Shown here: in pieces, positions 8,899 through 17,853 of the stretch
Position numbering within the stretch: position 1 is the first letter of the stretch
Layout of the letters: each line of letters opens with the position of its first letter
Origin: Lachnospiraceae bacterium
Lineage (GTDB): Bacteria > Bacillota_A > Clostridia > Lachnospirales > Lachnospiraceae
Length of the DNA stretch: 50,065 bases
Reading direction: 5' to 3'
Assembly (NCBI GenBank): GCA_009774465.1
Contig: VSNT01000008.1
Span: 1 to 50,065, forward strand
Translations under genes and position numbers: made by a program
The notes under the pieces: generated by a model
The model's database searches: none
Seen by the model: only the letters and a program-made list of their open reading frames with translations
What the model was told of the DNA's origin: nothing

Positions 8899-9213
8899 AT
8901 GGACATATCATCTTTTTATAATATATCATCAGAGGTTATCAAAACCGCTGCGGAAAATTCTTCCGCGGCAAAAGGAATTTCCACAGGTGAATTTGGAAGT
9001 ATTTTCGATAAAGCGATGGAAAGCTTAAATACCACTAACGCATATTTATCAGATGCGGAAAATGAAAAAATACGCTGGGCACTGGGAGAAACAGAAAACA
9101 CCCATCAGCTTACCAATGCGCTTCAGAAAGCATCAGCCGCATTATCCTACACAGTAGCAATAAGAGATAAGCTTCTCGAGGCATATAAAGAGATTATGCA
9201 GATGCAGGTTTAA
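8899..9213 (+). CDS. fliE: Flagellar hook-basal body protein FliE
   Basis: Small basal-body protein thought to join the MS ring to the rod. The 104-residue protein has the helical C-terminus that marks the family, ending in SYTVAIRDKLLEAYKEIMQM. The order flgB-flgC-fliE-fliF is the standard Firmicute order, and it has the GGGGAG ribosome binding site. Confidence 0.95.
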   Translation: MDISSFYNISSEVIKTAAENSSAAKGISTGEFGSIFDKAMESLNTTNAYLSDAENEKIRWALGETENTHQLTNALQKASAALSYTVAIRDKLLEAYKEIMQMQV

Positions 9214-9247
9214 ATTACAGGGGCTGATAACGGAAGAAGGGTAGATT

Positions 9248-10849
9248 ATGGCAGACAGGATTAAGGAACTTTTAAATAAAGTTCTTGAATGGTGGAATAA
9301 ATTTTCTACGAAACAAAAAACATTTATCATATCAGCGGGAGCCGGAGTTATCTTAGCTTTTGCAATTTTAATCACAATACTCACAAAGCCTCAGTATGTT
9401 GTGCTGGCAAATTGTGAATCCACCAAGGAAGCATCTGAAATTGTAGAGCTTCTGGAGGGGGAAGGTCTTAGCTATGAAGTGTCTGATGATGGATACCAGA
9501 TAAAAATTAATAAAGATCAGCAGTCGGAAGCAAGTCTTCTTCTGGGGGCAAATGATATTCAGGCGGCAGCCTATACCATTGATAATGTAACCAATGGCGG
9601 TTTCAGTACCACGGAAGCCGATAAGGAAAAGCGTTACGAGCTGTATATGGAAACCCGGCTTGCCAATGATATTATTGGTAAGTTTTCCGCTATTGAAAGT
9701 GCGGCGGTGGATTTGTACATACCCGAACAGGTGGGAACACTGATTGCCAGTGAAGAGGAATCCGGCGCATGGATTGTGCTGGAATTAAACGGTGAGTTCA
9801 GCGCAGATAATGCGGCAGGCCTTGCAAAGGCAGTTTCGGTGGCAATTGGAAATAAAACTCCCAAAGGCATTGTAATCATGGATACAGATGGAAATATGCT
9901 TTATTCAGGGGACGATTCCTACAGTGCATCCGGTACAGCCAATTCCCAGATGAGCGTTAAAACCCAATGGGAAAATAAAATTAAAAATGATGTGAGAAAG
10001 GTTTTACTTGGAACCAATGAATTTGATAAAATAGAGGTGGCTGTTAATCTTGATGTGGATTTTTCTTCCAGTCAGGTGACAGATCATGAATATTATGTTC
10101 CTGATGGAAACAGCCAGGGGTATTTGGCTTCTGACAGGATCTATAGTTCTGAATCCACAAACGGAGGCGGAGGCGTGCCGGGAACTGATTCCAATGGTGA
10201 TGTGGAATATGTGTATCAGGATAACGGGGAAAGCACCTCTACGCTTACTGAGGAAGAGAGAAATTACCTGCCTTCAGAGCGTATAACCAATAAGGAGACT
10301 CTGCCTGGCGGCATTAATTATGATCAGTCCAGTATTTCGGCGGCAGCCATTATCATGAATCTGGTCAGAGAAGAGGATGTGCGTGCCCAGGGGCTTTTGG
10401 ACGGCGGCGTTTCATGGGAAGAATATAAACTTGCGAACGCGGGACGGACACAGGTGGAAGTGCCGGAAGAAATGTATAATGTGATATCCAAGGCCACTGG
10501 ATTTCCGGTTGAAAATATTGCAATGGTCGCTTATTCGGAAAATGTATTTTATGACAGGCAGGGCTTAAATGTTACTGCTTCCGATGTAATGCAGATTATA
10601 TTGATTATTGTGATTTTGGCATTGCTGGCTTTTGTGGTAATTCGAAGCATGCGTTCCGGCAGGGAAGCCGAACAGCCGGAGGAGTTGTCTGTGGAAAGTC
10701 TTCTGCAGTCGCAGCCTGCTGTTGAGCTTGAGGATATTGGTGGAGAACAGATTTCTGAAACCAGAAGATTAATAGAAAAATTTGTGGATGAAAATCCGGA
10801 GGCAGTGGCGAATCTGTTACGCAACTGGCTAAATGAAGAGTGGGGTTAA
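9248..10849 (+). CDS. fliF: Flagellar MS-ring protein FliF
   Basis: Forms the membrane MS ring on which the flagellum is built. The 533-residue protein has a first membrane helix at about residues 22-43, periplasmic-side ring-building domains with the KRYELYMETRLANDI region, and a second membrane helix at about 446-466. The cytoplasmic tail ends in a helix (RRLIEKFVDENPEAVANLLR, then NWLNEE) that binds FliG in studied species. It is directly followed by fliG. The low-complexity Gly/Ser/Asn region around residues 270-350 is usual for the variable loop of FliF. Confidence 0.98.
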   Translation: MADRIKELLNKVLEWWNKFSTKQKTFIISAGAGVILAFAILITILTKPQYVVLANCESTKEASEIVELLEGEGLSYEVSDDGYQIKINKDQQSEASLLLGANDIQAAAYTIDNVTNGGFSTTEADKEKRYELYMETRLANDIIGKFSAIESAAVDLYIPEQVGTLIASEEESGAWIVLELNGEFSADNAAGLAKAVSVAIGNKTPKGIVIMDTDGNMLYSGDDSYSASGTANSQMSVKTQWENKIKNDVRKVLLGTNEFDKIEVAVNLDVDFSSSQVTDHEYYVPDGNSQGYLASDRIYSSESTNGGGGVPGTDSNGDVEYVYQDNGESTSTLTEEERNYLPSERITNKETLPGGINYDQSSISAAAIIMNLVREEDVRAQGLLDGGVSWEEYKLANAGRTQVEVPEEMYNVISKATGFPVENIAMVAYSENVFYDRQGLNVTASDVMQIILIIVILALLAFVVIRSMRSGREAEQPEELSVESLLQSQPAVELEDIGGEQISETRRLIEKFVDENPEAVANLLRNWLNEEWG

Positions 10850-10884
10850 TCGAAAGAATGCCTTTAAGGGAGGTTTAGACAGTT

Positions 10885-11901
10885 ATGCCTAGAGGTGAGG
10901 GTGAGAAGATATCAGGAACCCAAAAGGCCGCAATTCTATTGATTGCACTTGGGCCTGAAAAATCTTCAACGATATTTAAACACTTAAAAGAAGAAGAAAT
11001 AGAAGAACTGACACTTGAAATTGCAAATACCAGAAGCGTGACACCCCAGGTGAAAGAGGAAGTAATTGATGAATTTTATCAGGTGTGTCTGGCACAGCAG
11101 TATATTGCGGAAGGTGGTATTTCCTATGCCAAGGAACTTTTGGAAAAGGCGCTTGGCAACGAAAAAGCGCTTGATGTAATTGGTAAGCTGACTGCATCCT
11201 TGCAGGTAAAGCCTTTCGAATTTATACGAAAGACAGATGCGGCGCAGCTCCTTAACTTTATTCAGGATGAACATCCACAGACCATTGCGCTTATTTTATC
11301 CTATTTGTCAGCAGCACAGGCAGCGCTCATTGTTTCCGCACTGCCGCCTAACCGGCAGGCTGATGTGGCAAAACGTATTGCAGTGATGGACAGAACCAGC
11401 CCTGAGGTGATTAAGGAAGTGGAAAAGGTACTTGAATCGAAGCTTGCATCTTTGGTAAATCAGGATTACACCATTATCGGTGGTGTGGATGCAGTGGTAG
11501 ATATCTTAAATACAGTAGACCGTGGTACGGAAAAGCACATTATGGAAACATTGGAAATCGAAGAACCGGAGCTTGCAGACGAGATCAGAAAGAAAATGTT
11601 CGTATTCGAGGATATTCTCCTTCTGGACGACCGTGCGATTCAGAGAGTGCTGCGTGATGTGGATAATAATGACTTAGGTCTTGCACTTAAGGGTGCCAAT
11701 GAACAGGTACAGACTGTTGTATTCAACAATATGTCCAAACGTCTTGCTGTTATGATCAAGGAGGATATGGAATTTATGGGACCTGTACGTATGAAGGACG
11801 TAGAGGAAGCACAGCAGAAGATAGTAAATATTATCAGAAAGCTTGAAGATTCCGGTGAGATTGTCATTTCCAGGGGCGGAGGTGACGAGATCGTTGTCTA
11901 A
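10885..11901 (+). CDS. fliG: Flagellar motor switch protein FliG
   Basis: Rotor protein that couples the MS ring to the stators and generates torque. At 338 residues it has the usual length. It shows the N-terminal FliF-binding domain (KAAILLIALGPEKSSTIFKH), the middle EHPQTIALILSYL motif and the C-terminal torque helix region (IQRVLRDVDNNDLGLALKGA) with charged residues that meet MotA. The ribosome binding site is AAGGGAGG. Its 3' end overlaps fliH by 8 bases, so the two are translationally coupled. Confidence 0.98.
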   Translation: MPRGEGEKISGTQKAAILLIALGPEKSSTIFKHLKEEEIEELTLEIANTRSVTPQVKEEVIDEFYQVCLAQQYIAEGGISYAKELLEKALGNEKALDVIGKLTASLQVKPFEFIRKTDAAQLLNFIQDEHPQTIALILSYLSAAQAALIVSALPPNRQADVAKRIAVMDRTSPEVIKEVEKVLESKLASLVNQDYTIIGGVDAVVDILNTVDRGTEKHIMETLEIEEPELADEIRKKMFVFEDILLLDDRAIQRVLRDVDNNDLGLALKGANEQVQTVVFNNMSKRLAVMIKEDMEFMGPVRMKDVEEAQQKIVNIIRKLEDSGEIVISRGGGDEIVV

Positions 11902-12745
11902 TTTGTATAAGTCGGGCTGGGTTGTTGTTGACGAGGATGTCCGGGTAATAGATGTAAATGATTTGATAAAAAAGCGGCTTCAGGAAAATACTTCTGCCAG
12001 AGCATCCCATTCAAATTTGGGTGTGCAGGAGAGTGAGGAAGGTTTTTCTTCCGGATTAGAGGCCGAAAAGATAGATGCACTGCTTGATCCTGATGGTGAG
12101 GGGACTGTTCTCAAAAATAATTCTCTGGAAGAGTTGGAGGCAGTAAATCAGGAACTGGAAGCAGCAAGGGGAGAACTTGAGCAAGTAAAAGAAGAGACCG
12201 GCAGAATGCTGACGGAAGCGAATGTTCAGATAGAGCAAATGCGTAAAAATGCACTTGAGGAAGCAAAGACCGAAGGATATCGGGAGGGCTATGACAGAGG
12301 AATGGCAGAAGCCCAGGCTGAAAAAAATGTGTATTTGAACAAACAGGCTCAGCTTGAAGAAGAGTACCGTCAGAGAATTGATGCGCTGGAGCCTGAGTTC
12401 ATAGAAACCCTTACAGGTATCTATGAACATATTTTTAAGGTGGACTTAAGTACGTACCATGATCTTGTGGTTCATCTGCTGGTAGATGCCATGCAGAAAA
12501 CGGACAGTGCAAGGCATTATATTGTGCATGTTTCCAAACAGGATTATCCGGCAGTAAGCGCCGCAAAGGAAAAGATTCTGGAGGAGACCGGAACGCTGCC
12601 GGCAAATTTGGAAATTATTTCAGATATGACACTTTCCGTTTCACAGTGTATGATAGAAACAGAAGATGGAATTTATGACTGTTCTCTTGGAACAGAGCTT
12701 GAGGAATTAAGAAGAAAGTTAATGCTTTTAACTTACAGGAAATAA
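11894..12745 (+). CDS. fliH: Flagellar assembly protein FliH
   Basis: Cytoplasmic regulator of the FliI export ATPase and part of its stalk. The 283-residue protein begins with SNLYKSGWVV, has a long coiled coil with many Glu, Gln and Ala (about residues 65-165) including the GYREGYDRGMAEAQAE segment typical of FliH, and a C-terminal domain that binds FliI. I use the TTG at 11894, which overlaps the fliG stop and follows GGAGGTGA by about 11 bases. The open frame reaches back to ATG 11843, but that part lies within fliG and is not family-like. Confidence 0.88.
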   Translation: MSNLYKSGWVVVDEDVRVIDVNDLIKKRLQENTSARASHSNLGVQESEEGFSSGLEAEKIDALLDPDGEGTVLKNNSLEELEAVNQELEAARGELEQVKEETGRMLTEANVQIEQMRKNALEEAKTEGYREGYDRGMAEAQAEKNVYLNKQAQLEEEYRQRIDALEPEFIETLTGIYEHIFKVDLSTYHDLVVHLLVDAMQKTDSARHYIVHVSKQDYPAVSAAKEKILEETGTLPANLEIISDMTLSVSQCMIETEDGIYDCSLGTELEELRRKLMLLTYRK

Positions 12746-12771
12746 TTGAAAATATAAAGGCGGAAGCTGAA

Positions 12772-14097
12772 TTGGTCACACAGGAAATTAATTTTGAAAA
12801 ATACATAAATGTAACAAGAGAAAATTTCTTTAAGGTCAAGGGAAAAGTTGCCAATGTGGTTGGTCTTACCATTGAATCCATTGGGCCTGCTGCAAAGCTG
12901 GGGGATATCTGCATGATCTATCCTTCCATCAGTGATCCTGATGCCCATGCAGCTCTGGCTGAAGTGGTGGGATTTAAAGAGGGAAGAAATTTACTTATGC
13001 CCTATCAGAATGTAGAGGGGATTGGCCCCGGCAGCAGTGTGGAAAATACTGGTGCACCTTTAAAGGTACAGGTGGATGAAGGGCTTTTGGGACATACGCT
13101 GAATGGATTTGGAAAATCGGATGAAAACATGGTGGTTACCGGAGAGGAATATTCTGTGGAAGCCAAGCCCCCTGATCCCATGAAGCGTAAGATTATAGAT
13201 GAGGTTCTGCCTTTGGGGGTAAAGGCGGTAGATGGCCTGATTACAGTAGGAAAAGGGCAGAGAATTGGTATTTTTGCCGGTTCCGGAGTTGGAAAGTCTA
13301 CCCTGATGGGAATGTTTGCCAGAAATACAAAGGCGGACATTAATGTGATTGCCCTGATTGGAGAAAGAGGGAGAGAAGTACGTGAATTTATAGAAAGAGA
13401 CTTGGGGCCTGAAGGAATGCGACGTTCTGTTGTGGTAGTTGCAACTTCTGATAAACCCGCTCTTGAACGTAAAAAAGCAGCGCAGACGGCCACTGCCATT
13501 GCGGAATATTTTCGCGATCAGGGGAAGGATGTACTGCTTATGATGGATTCACTGACACGTTTTTCTATGGCCCAGCGGGAAATTGGACTGGCAAGCGGTG
13601 AGCCGCCTGTGTCAAGAGGATATCCGCCCAGTGTTTATTCTGAAATGCCCAAGTTATTAGAGAGGGCAGGCAGATCGGATAAGGGTTCCATCACAGGTCT
13701 TTATACCGTACTGGTTGACGGAGATGACTTTAATGAGCCTATCACAGATACTGCAAGAAGTATTTTAGACGGACATATTATGCTGAACCGAAAACTTGCA
13801 CATAAGAATCATTATCCTGCAATTGATGTGCTCCAGAGCATTTCCAGATGTATGAGCCAGATTGCGGAAAAAGACCATAAGAGCTGTGCAGGGCGATTGA
13901 AAAATGTGTTGGCTACTTACAGTGAGGCGGAAGATCTGATCAATATAGGCGCCTATAAGGCAGGAAGCAATCCGGGAATTGATTATGCAATTCAGAAAAT
14001 AGAAGAGGTAAATCAGTTCCTGATGCAGGATGTAAGCGATAAATATACATTTGAGGAGTCAGTTGCATTGATGAAAAAAATTTTTGCAGAAGGATAG
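12772..14097 (+). CDS. fliI: Flagellum-specific ATP synthase FliI
   Basis: Hexameric ATPase that powers or primes the flagellar type III export machine. The 441-residue protein has the Walker A motif GSGVGKST, GERGREVREFIERDLG, the Walker B region VLLMMDSLTRFSMAQREIGL and the PPSVYSEMPKLLERAG signature. Length is normal. The first codon is TTG at 12772 with AAAGGCGG about 8 bases upstream; there is no ATG or GTG nearby that keeps the N-terminal beta domain. This makes two TTG starts in a row (fliH and fliI). Confidence 0.97.
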   Translation: MVTQEINFEKYINVTRENFFKVKGKVANVVGLTIESIGPAAKLGDICMIYPSISDPDAHAALAEVVGFKEGRNLLMPYQNVEGIGPGSSVENTGAPLKVQVDEGLLGHTLNGFGKSDENMVVTGEEYSVEAKPPDPMKRKIIDEVLPLGVKAVDGLITVGKGQRIGIFAGSGVGKSTLMGMFARNTKADINVIALIGERGREVREFIERDLGPEGMRRSVVVVATSDKPALERKKAAQTATAIAEYFRDQGKDVLLMMDSLTRFSMAQREIGLASGEPPVSRGYPPSVYSEMPKLLERAGRSDKGSITGLYTVLVDGDDFNEPITDTARSILDGHIMLNRKLAHKNHYPAIDVLQSISRCMSQIAEKDHKSCAGRLKNVLATYSEAEDLINIGAYKAGSNPGIDYAIQKIEEVNQFLMQDVSDKYTFEESVALMKKIFAEG

Positions 14098-14185
14098 CCG
14101 GGTGCAGATACAGGTGAAATATTTGTGATGGCAGGACAGTTTTTGAGTGAAGGTTTAACATAAGGCGCTCCGGCATGGAGGAAAG

Positions 14186-14626
14186 ATGGCAAAATTTATA
14201 TATCGTATGCAGAGCATACTTGATATTAAAGAAAAAATGGTGGATCAGGCAAAGATGGAATTTGCGGCTGCCAGAATGCGTCTTAACGAAGAAGAGGAAA
14301 AGCTGCAGAATCTTATTTTGCGGAAAACAGCTTATGAGGAGCAGGGGAGAAAACTTAGAAGCGACAGTTTAAAGGTGATGGAAATCATGGAAAACAGGGA
14401 AGCCATTACCAGAATGGAAGAGTTTATTGTCCTGCAGAAAAGGCAGGTAAAGAAGGCAAGCGATCAGTTTGAGGCTGCAAGAATAAAGCTTCAGACTGCC
14501 ATGCAGGAAAGTAAGACGCAGGAGCGGCTTAGGGAAAAGGCTTTCGATGAGTTTATGAGGGAAGAAAATGCCAGAGAAGCCAAGGAAGTGGATGAGCTTG
14601 TCAGCTATACACATGGACGCAGATAG
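14186..14626 (+). CDS. fliJ: Flagellar export chaperone FliJ
   Basis: Small coiled-coil protein that sits in the centre of the FliI ring and helps export. The 146-residue protein is almost entirely helical and charged, begins KFIYRMQSILDIKEKM as is typical of Firmicute FliJ, and lies between fliI and a ylxF-type gene. ATG 14186 follows GGAGGAAAG by a short, good spacing. Sequence conservation in this family is low, so position carries part of the call. Confidence 0.92.
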   Translation: MAKFIYRMQSILDIKEKMVDQAKMEFAAARMRLNEEEEKLQNLILRKTAYEEQGRKLRSDSLKVMEIMENREAITRMEEFIVLQKRQVKKASDQFEAARIKLQTAMQESKTQERLREKAFDEFMREENAREAKEVDELVSYTHGRR

Positions 14627-14645
14627 GAAGGTGTGGATTTAAAAT

Positions 14646-15533
14646 ATGCCGATGGATGATACATTAGAATTAAGCCCCGAAGAAGCAAAACAGGCAAAGC
14701 AGCGGCTTAAGGAAGAAAAGAAAAAATTAAAGAAAGAACAAAAGGAACAGCGCAAGGCTGCTAAGGCCAGAGCAAAGGAAATTGCAAGTGAAGAGGCAAA
14801 CCTTTCAGAGGAAGATGAAGGAGGAAGCGGTTCTGTTTTTGCTGTTACATTTGTGATTGTTCTGGTGTGGATTGGTATTTTGTGTCTGGTGGTAAAACTG
14901 GACTTTGGAGGATTTGGAAGCAATGTTTTGACTCCGGTTTTAAAGGATGTGCCGGTGCTTAATCTGATCCTTCCTAAAAATACCGAGGTTGCAGTGGAAA
15001 ATGGCGAGAGCGAAGAATATGGAGGATACACCAATCTGCGCGAGGCTGTGGACTATATTAAAGAGCTTGAGCTTGAACTGGAACGCGCACAGTCTGCCCA
15101 GACAGACAGTTCCGGTGAAGTGGATCAGCTAAAGGCGGAAGTGGAAAGACTTAAGACATTTGAAGACAGTCAGGTGGAATTTCAGAGAATTAAGACTGAG
15201 TTTTACGAGGAAGTGGTTTATGCAGAAAACGGGCCTGGCATAGAGGAATACAGAAGGTATTATGAACAGATGGATCCTGCCACTGCAGAATATCTGTATA
15301 AACAGGTGGTGGTTCAGTTAGAGGAAAGTAATGAAATTAAGGAGTATGCGCAGGCATATTCTTCCATGAAAGCCAAGGAGGCCGCCGGTATCTTTGAAGC
15401 AATGACAGATAATCTTGATTTGGTGGCGCGAATACTGGGTGCAATGGATGCGGATAGCAGAGGGAAAATTCTGGGGGTAATGGATGCTGAAATAGCGGCA
15501 AAAGTGACCAAATTGATGGATCCCGAATCTTAA
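14646..15533 (+). CDS. MotE/YlxF-like flagellar protein with MgtE-N-type domain
   Basis: The 295-residue protein has a highly charged Lys/Glu N-terminus (residues 5-60), one membrane helix at about 64-85, a coiled coil (about 130-180) and a C-terminal helical-repeat domain of the MgtE N-terminal type (AKEAAGIFEAMTDNLDLVAR, then ILGAMDAD and KILGVMDAE). It sits between fliJ and fliK, as ylxF does in Bacillus subtilis. By family knowledge such proteins resemble MotE, a chaperone-like partner of MotB/MotC; a role in flagellar assembly here is inferred from position. The initial charged stretch is longer than in most homologues I know of. A second in-frame ATG lies two codons downstream. Confidence 0.8.
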   Translation: MPMDDTLELSPEEAKQAKQRLKEEKKKLKKEQKEQRKAAKARAKEIASEEANLSEEDEGGSGSVFAVTFVIVLVWIGILCLVVKLDFGGFGSNVLTPVLKDVPVLNLILPKNTEVAVENGESEEYGGYTNLREAVDYIKELELELERAQSAQTDSSGEVDQLKAEVERLKTFEDSQVEFQRIKTEFYEEVVYAENGPGIEEYRRYYEQMDPATAEYLYKQVVVQLEESNEIKEYAQAYSSMKAKEAAGIFEAMTDNLDLVARILGAMDADSRGKILGVMDAEIAAKVTKLMDPES

Positions 15534-15557
15534 GAAATCCGCGCCTTAAACCGATAT
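15531..15557 (+). promoter_or_regulatory. Candidate sigma-D (sigma-28) promoter before fliK
   Basis: TAAG and ACCGATAT are separated by 15 bases. The Bacillus sigma-D consensus is TAAA-N14-16-GCCGATAT, so the -35 matches 3 of 4 and the -10 matches 7 of 8. The -35 overlaps the stop codon of the ylxF-type gene. The site lies about 75 bases before the fliK start, in one of the larger gaps of the first half of the operon. Confidence 0.45.
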
Positions 15558-15630
15558 AAATTATGTACCTTGAAAAAAAGTCTTTATGGACAAAAGTTCC
15601 TGCGGACTTATAAAGAAAGGAGGAGAGCAA

Positions 15631-17028
15631 ATGATGAGTACACCTGTAAAAGGTGTGGGACAGCTTCTAAATTTTGTAGAAACTAAGAATCCCTCTAAAA
15701 TGACAGGCGGCATGAACCAGATGGGCAGCTTTGGAGATGTGATGAGCAGAACACAAAGCGGTGGATTAGGCAGTCAAAGCCAGAATACATCTGCAGGTAA
15801 AACCGGAAAAACGCCGGCAGCACAAACCAGCCGTAAGGAGATTGTAAAGTCTGAAAAACCTGCCAAAGAACCTGTTAAGACAGAAGATGTGACAGCAGGG
15901 CAGAGCCAGGCGGCAGAAGAAGCAGGCAGCGAAATGACACAGGAAGTGGCAAAGGAGCTGGGTGTTTCAGTTGAAGAAGTGGAAAAGGCAATGGAAGAAC
16001 TTGGAATTTCCGCAGTTTCCCTTTTGGATCCGTCCGTTTTAAGGCAGCTTGTACTGCAGATAAGCGGTGAACAGGATGCTACAGCGCTGCTCACAGATGA
16101 AGGTCTTTTTGCAAAGCTGCAGGCATTGCTTGATGCAGCGGCGCAGTTGAAGTCAGATCTTGCAAAGGAGCTTAACATTTCCCCTGAAGATATGCAGGCT
16201 TTGTTTAAAGCAATGGAGAATGGTAAAAATCCGGCAGCGGGAGAAGGCCTGGAGCAGGAAGCTGTAGATTCAGCGGAAGAAAATACACCTCAGATTACAG
16301 TGGAGGTGAAATCCGGAGGCGATGAAATCAGACTCAGTACTGATGAAAAAGGCAATGTTACAGGAACTGTAGAGGTGATACCCTCAAATGCGGAAGAAAA
16401 CACTACAGGACAATCTGCAGATGCGCAGGCAAAAAACAGCGGCCAGGGAAAAGAACAGTCTGAAAACATGATGCATGCAGGAAACCAGTTACTGGAAGGA
16501 CTGCAGCAGGATAATGGGCAGGCGGCGGAAGTATCTTTTGAACAGACCACAGCACATTTCAGTGAACAGACACAGGATATTATGAATCAGATTATGGACT
16601 ATATGAAGATTCAGTTAAAGCCTGGCATGGAACATCTGGAAATGCAGTTACATCCGGCAAGTCTTGGTACAGTGCAGGTACAGATTTCCGCAAGAGGCGG
16701 CGAGATTACAGCCCAGTTCCATGTACAGAATGAAACGGTAAAGGCGGCAATTGAAAGCCAGATTTCCACTTTACAGGAAAGCTTTAAGGAACAGGGCGTT
16801 AAAGTGCAGGAAATTCAGGTGACCGTAGAGAGTCACGGATTTGAAAGCAACCTCTGGCAGGGACAGGGGAGAGAAGAAAACGCTTCCTCACAAAATGGAA
16901 GAAAGCAGCCCAGACGAATTAACTTAAATGAGTTAAATGGCGCATTTACAGAAGAGGCAAGCGAAGAAGAAGTGCTTGCAGCCAAATTAATGGAAGCAAA
17001 CGGCAATACAGTAGATTATACTGCATAA
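15631..17028 (+). CDS. fliK: Flagellar hook-length control protein FliK
   Basis: Secreted molecular ruler that stops hook growth and switches export specificity. The 465-residue protein has a long, low-complexity N-terminal part rich in Glu, Gln, Ser and Ala (about residues 25-310). The conserved hook-length domain follows at about 325-405, with LKPGMEHLEMQLHPASLGTV and the QISTLQESFKEQGVKV stretch. I start it at ATG 15631 because AAAGGAGG stands 7 bases upstream; the frame is open 45 bases further up without a site. A candidate sigma-D promoter lies in the gap before it. Confidence 0.92.
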   Translation: MMSTPVKGVGQLLNFVETKNPSKMTGGMNQMGSFGDVMSRTQSGGLGSQSQNTSAGKTGKTPAAQTSRKEIVKSEKPAKEPVKTEDVTAGQSQAAEEAGSEMTQEVAKELGVSVEEVEKAMEELGISAVSLLDPSVLRQLVLQISGEQDATALLTDEGLFAKLQALLDAAAQLKSDLAKELNISPEDMQALFKAMENGKNPAAGEGLEQEAVDSAEENTPQITVEVKSGGDEIRLSTDEKGNVTGTVEVIPSNAEENTTGQSADAQAKNSGQGKEQSENMMHAGNQLLEGLQQDNGQAAEVSFEQTTAHFSEQTQDIMNQIMDYMKIQLKPGMEHLEMQLHPASLGTVQVQISARGGEITAQFHVQNETVKAAIESQISTLQESFKEQGVKVQEIQVTVESHGFESNLWQGQGREENASSQNGRKQPRRINLNELNGAFTEEASEEEVLAAKLMEANGNTVDYTA

Positions 17029-17058
17029 CAAACACGACAAGTGTGGAAAGGAGAAAAA

Positions 17059-17811
17059 ATGTCAGCAACAGCAGTAGTAGAAAATGGTAAAATTGTAGAA
17101 ACAGCCTCCCAAACCTCAACAAAAAAGGCAGCCAGTAAAAATGGCATGGATAAGGATGCTTTCTTACAGCTCCTGGTAGCACAGATGAAATATCAGGATC
17201 CATTAGAGCCTACCTCGAATACGGAGTACATAGCACAGTACGCCACCTTTTCACAGGTAGAGCAGATTCAGAATATGGCGGCTACTATGGAACTGTCCAG
17301 AGCATCATCAATGGTTGGAAAGCTTGTGGAAATCAGGACAATGACCAGCACAGGAGATTATAAGAGTGTTCAGGGTTCCGTGGAATATGTCACCTATGAA
17401 AATGGTAAAGCATATGTTTCTGTTGACGGTGCTTTATATTCAGCAGATGATGTGGTAGCAATCATTGACGAGACCTATCAGACAGCATTTGATCTTGCAG
17501 TGGCATTTGTGACAGCATTGGGTAAACTGCCTAAGGTGGAAAACCTTACCATTGCCGATAAGGAAAGTGTAGAGACTCTTCAGAAAGGCTTCAACAGCAT
17601 GACAGCATATCAACAGTCATTTATTCCGGAGGAATATATCAAAGCGCTCCAGAAATATGTTGAGAGAATGGCTGAGCTGGTAAAGGCGGAAGAAGATAAT
17701 AAAGGTGATGGAGAAGGCGATGGTGAAGGTGAAGGAAGCGGCGGCGACACTGGAACAGAAGGTGAAGGCGGCGGAGAAAGCACCGAAGCAGCCGGAGGCG
17801 TAGAGGCATAA
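17059..17811 (+). CDS. flgD: Hook cap protein FlgD with C-terminal helical and acidic extension
   Basis: Scaffold that caps the growing hook and allows FlgE to assemble. The N-terminal domain is typical (DKDAFLQLLVAQMKYQDPLE, then QYATFSQVEQIQNM at about residues 31-78), followed by the short beta part usual in Firmicutes (VEIRTMTS to VVAIID, about 91-138). The 250-residue protein then adds something unusual: a helical segment at about 143-208 with LPKVENLTIADKESVETLQK and YIKALQKY. This resembles the FIVAR-like helical modules of Firmicute surface proteins. After it comes a 40-residue Gly/Glu/Asp-rich tail. The start is ATG 17059, 5 bases after AAAGGAG. Confidence 0.9.
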   Translation: MSATAVVENGKIVETASQTSTKKAASKNGMDKDAFLQLLVAQMKYQDPLEPTSNTEYIAQYATFSQVEQIQNMAATMELSRASSMVGKLVEIRTMTSTGDYKSVQGSVEYVTYENGKAYVSVDGALYSADDVVAIIDETYQTAFDLAVAFVTALGKLPKVENLTIADKESVETLQKGFNSMTAYQQSFIPEEYIKALQKYVERMAELVKAEEDNKGDGEGDGEGEGSGGDTGTEGEGGGESTEAAGGVEA

Positions 17812-17853
17812 TTTTCAGCAGGATGCGAAGCAGCTCTCAAGGAGGAGGGGAAT

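Noticed and set aside
9617..9624. GCCGATAA, a sigma-D -10-like string
   Set aside because: It lies inside fliF and there is no TAAA-like box 14-16 bases upstream.
12056..12430. Long open frames on the minus strand opposite fliH and other genes
   Set aside because: They are opposite well-supported genes, lack ribosome binding sites and encode low-complexity, Cys/Leu/Phe- or Ser-rich peptides typical of antisense reading.
17554..17561. GCCGATAA in flgD
   Set aside because: It is coding sequence (ADK codons) and lacks a -35 box at the right distance.
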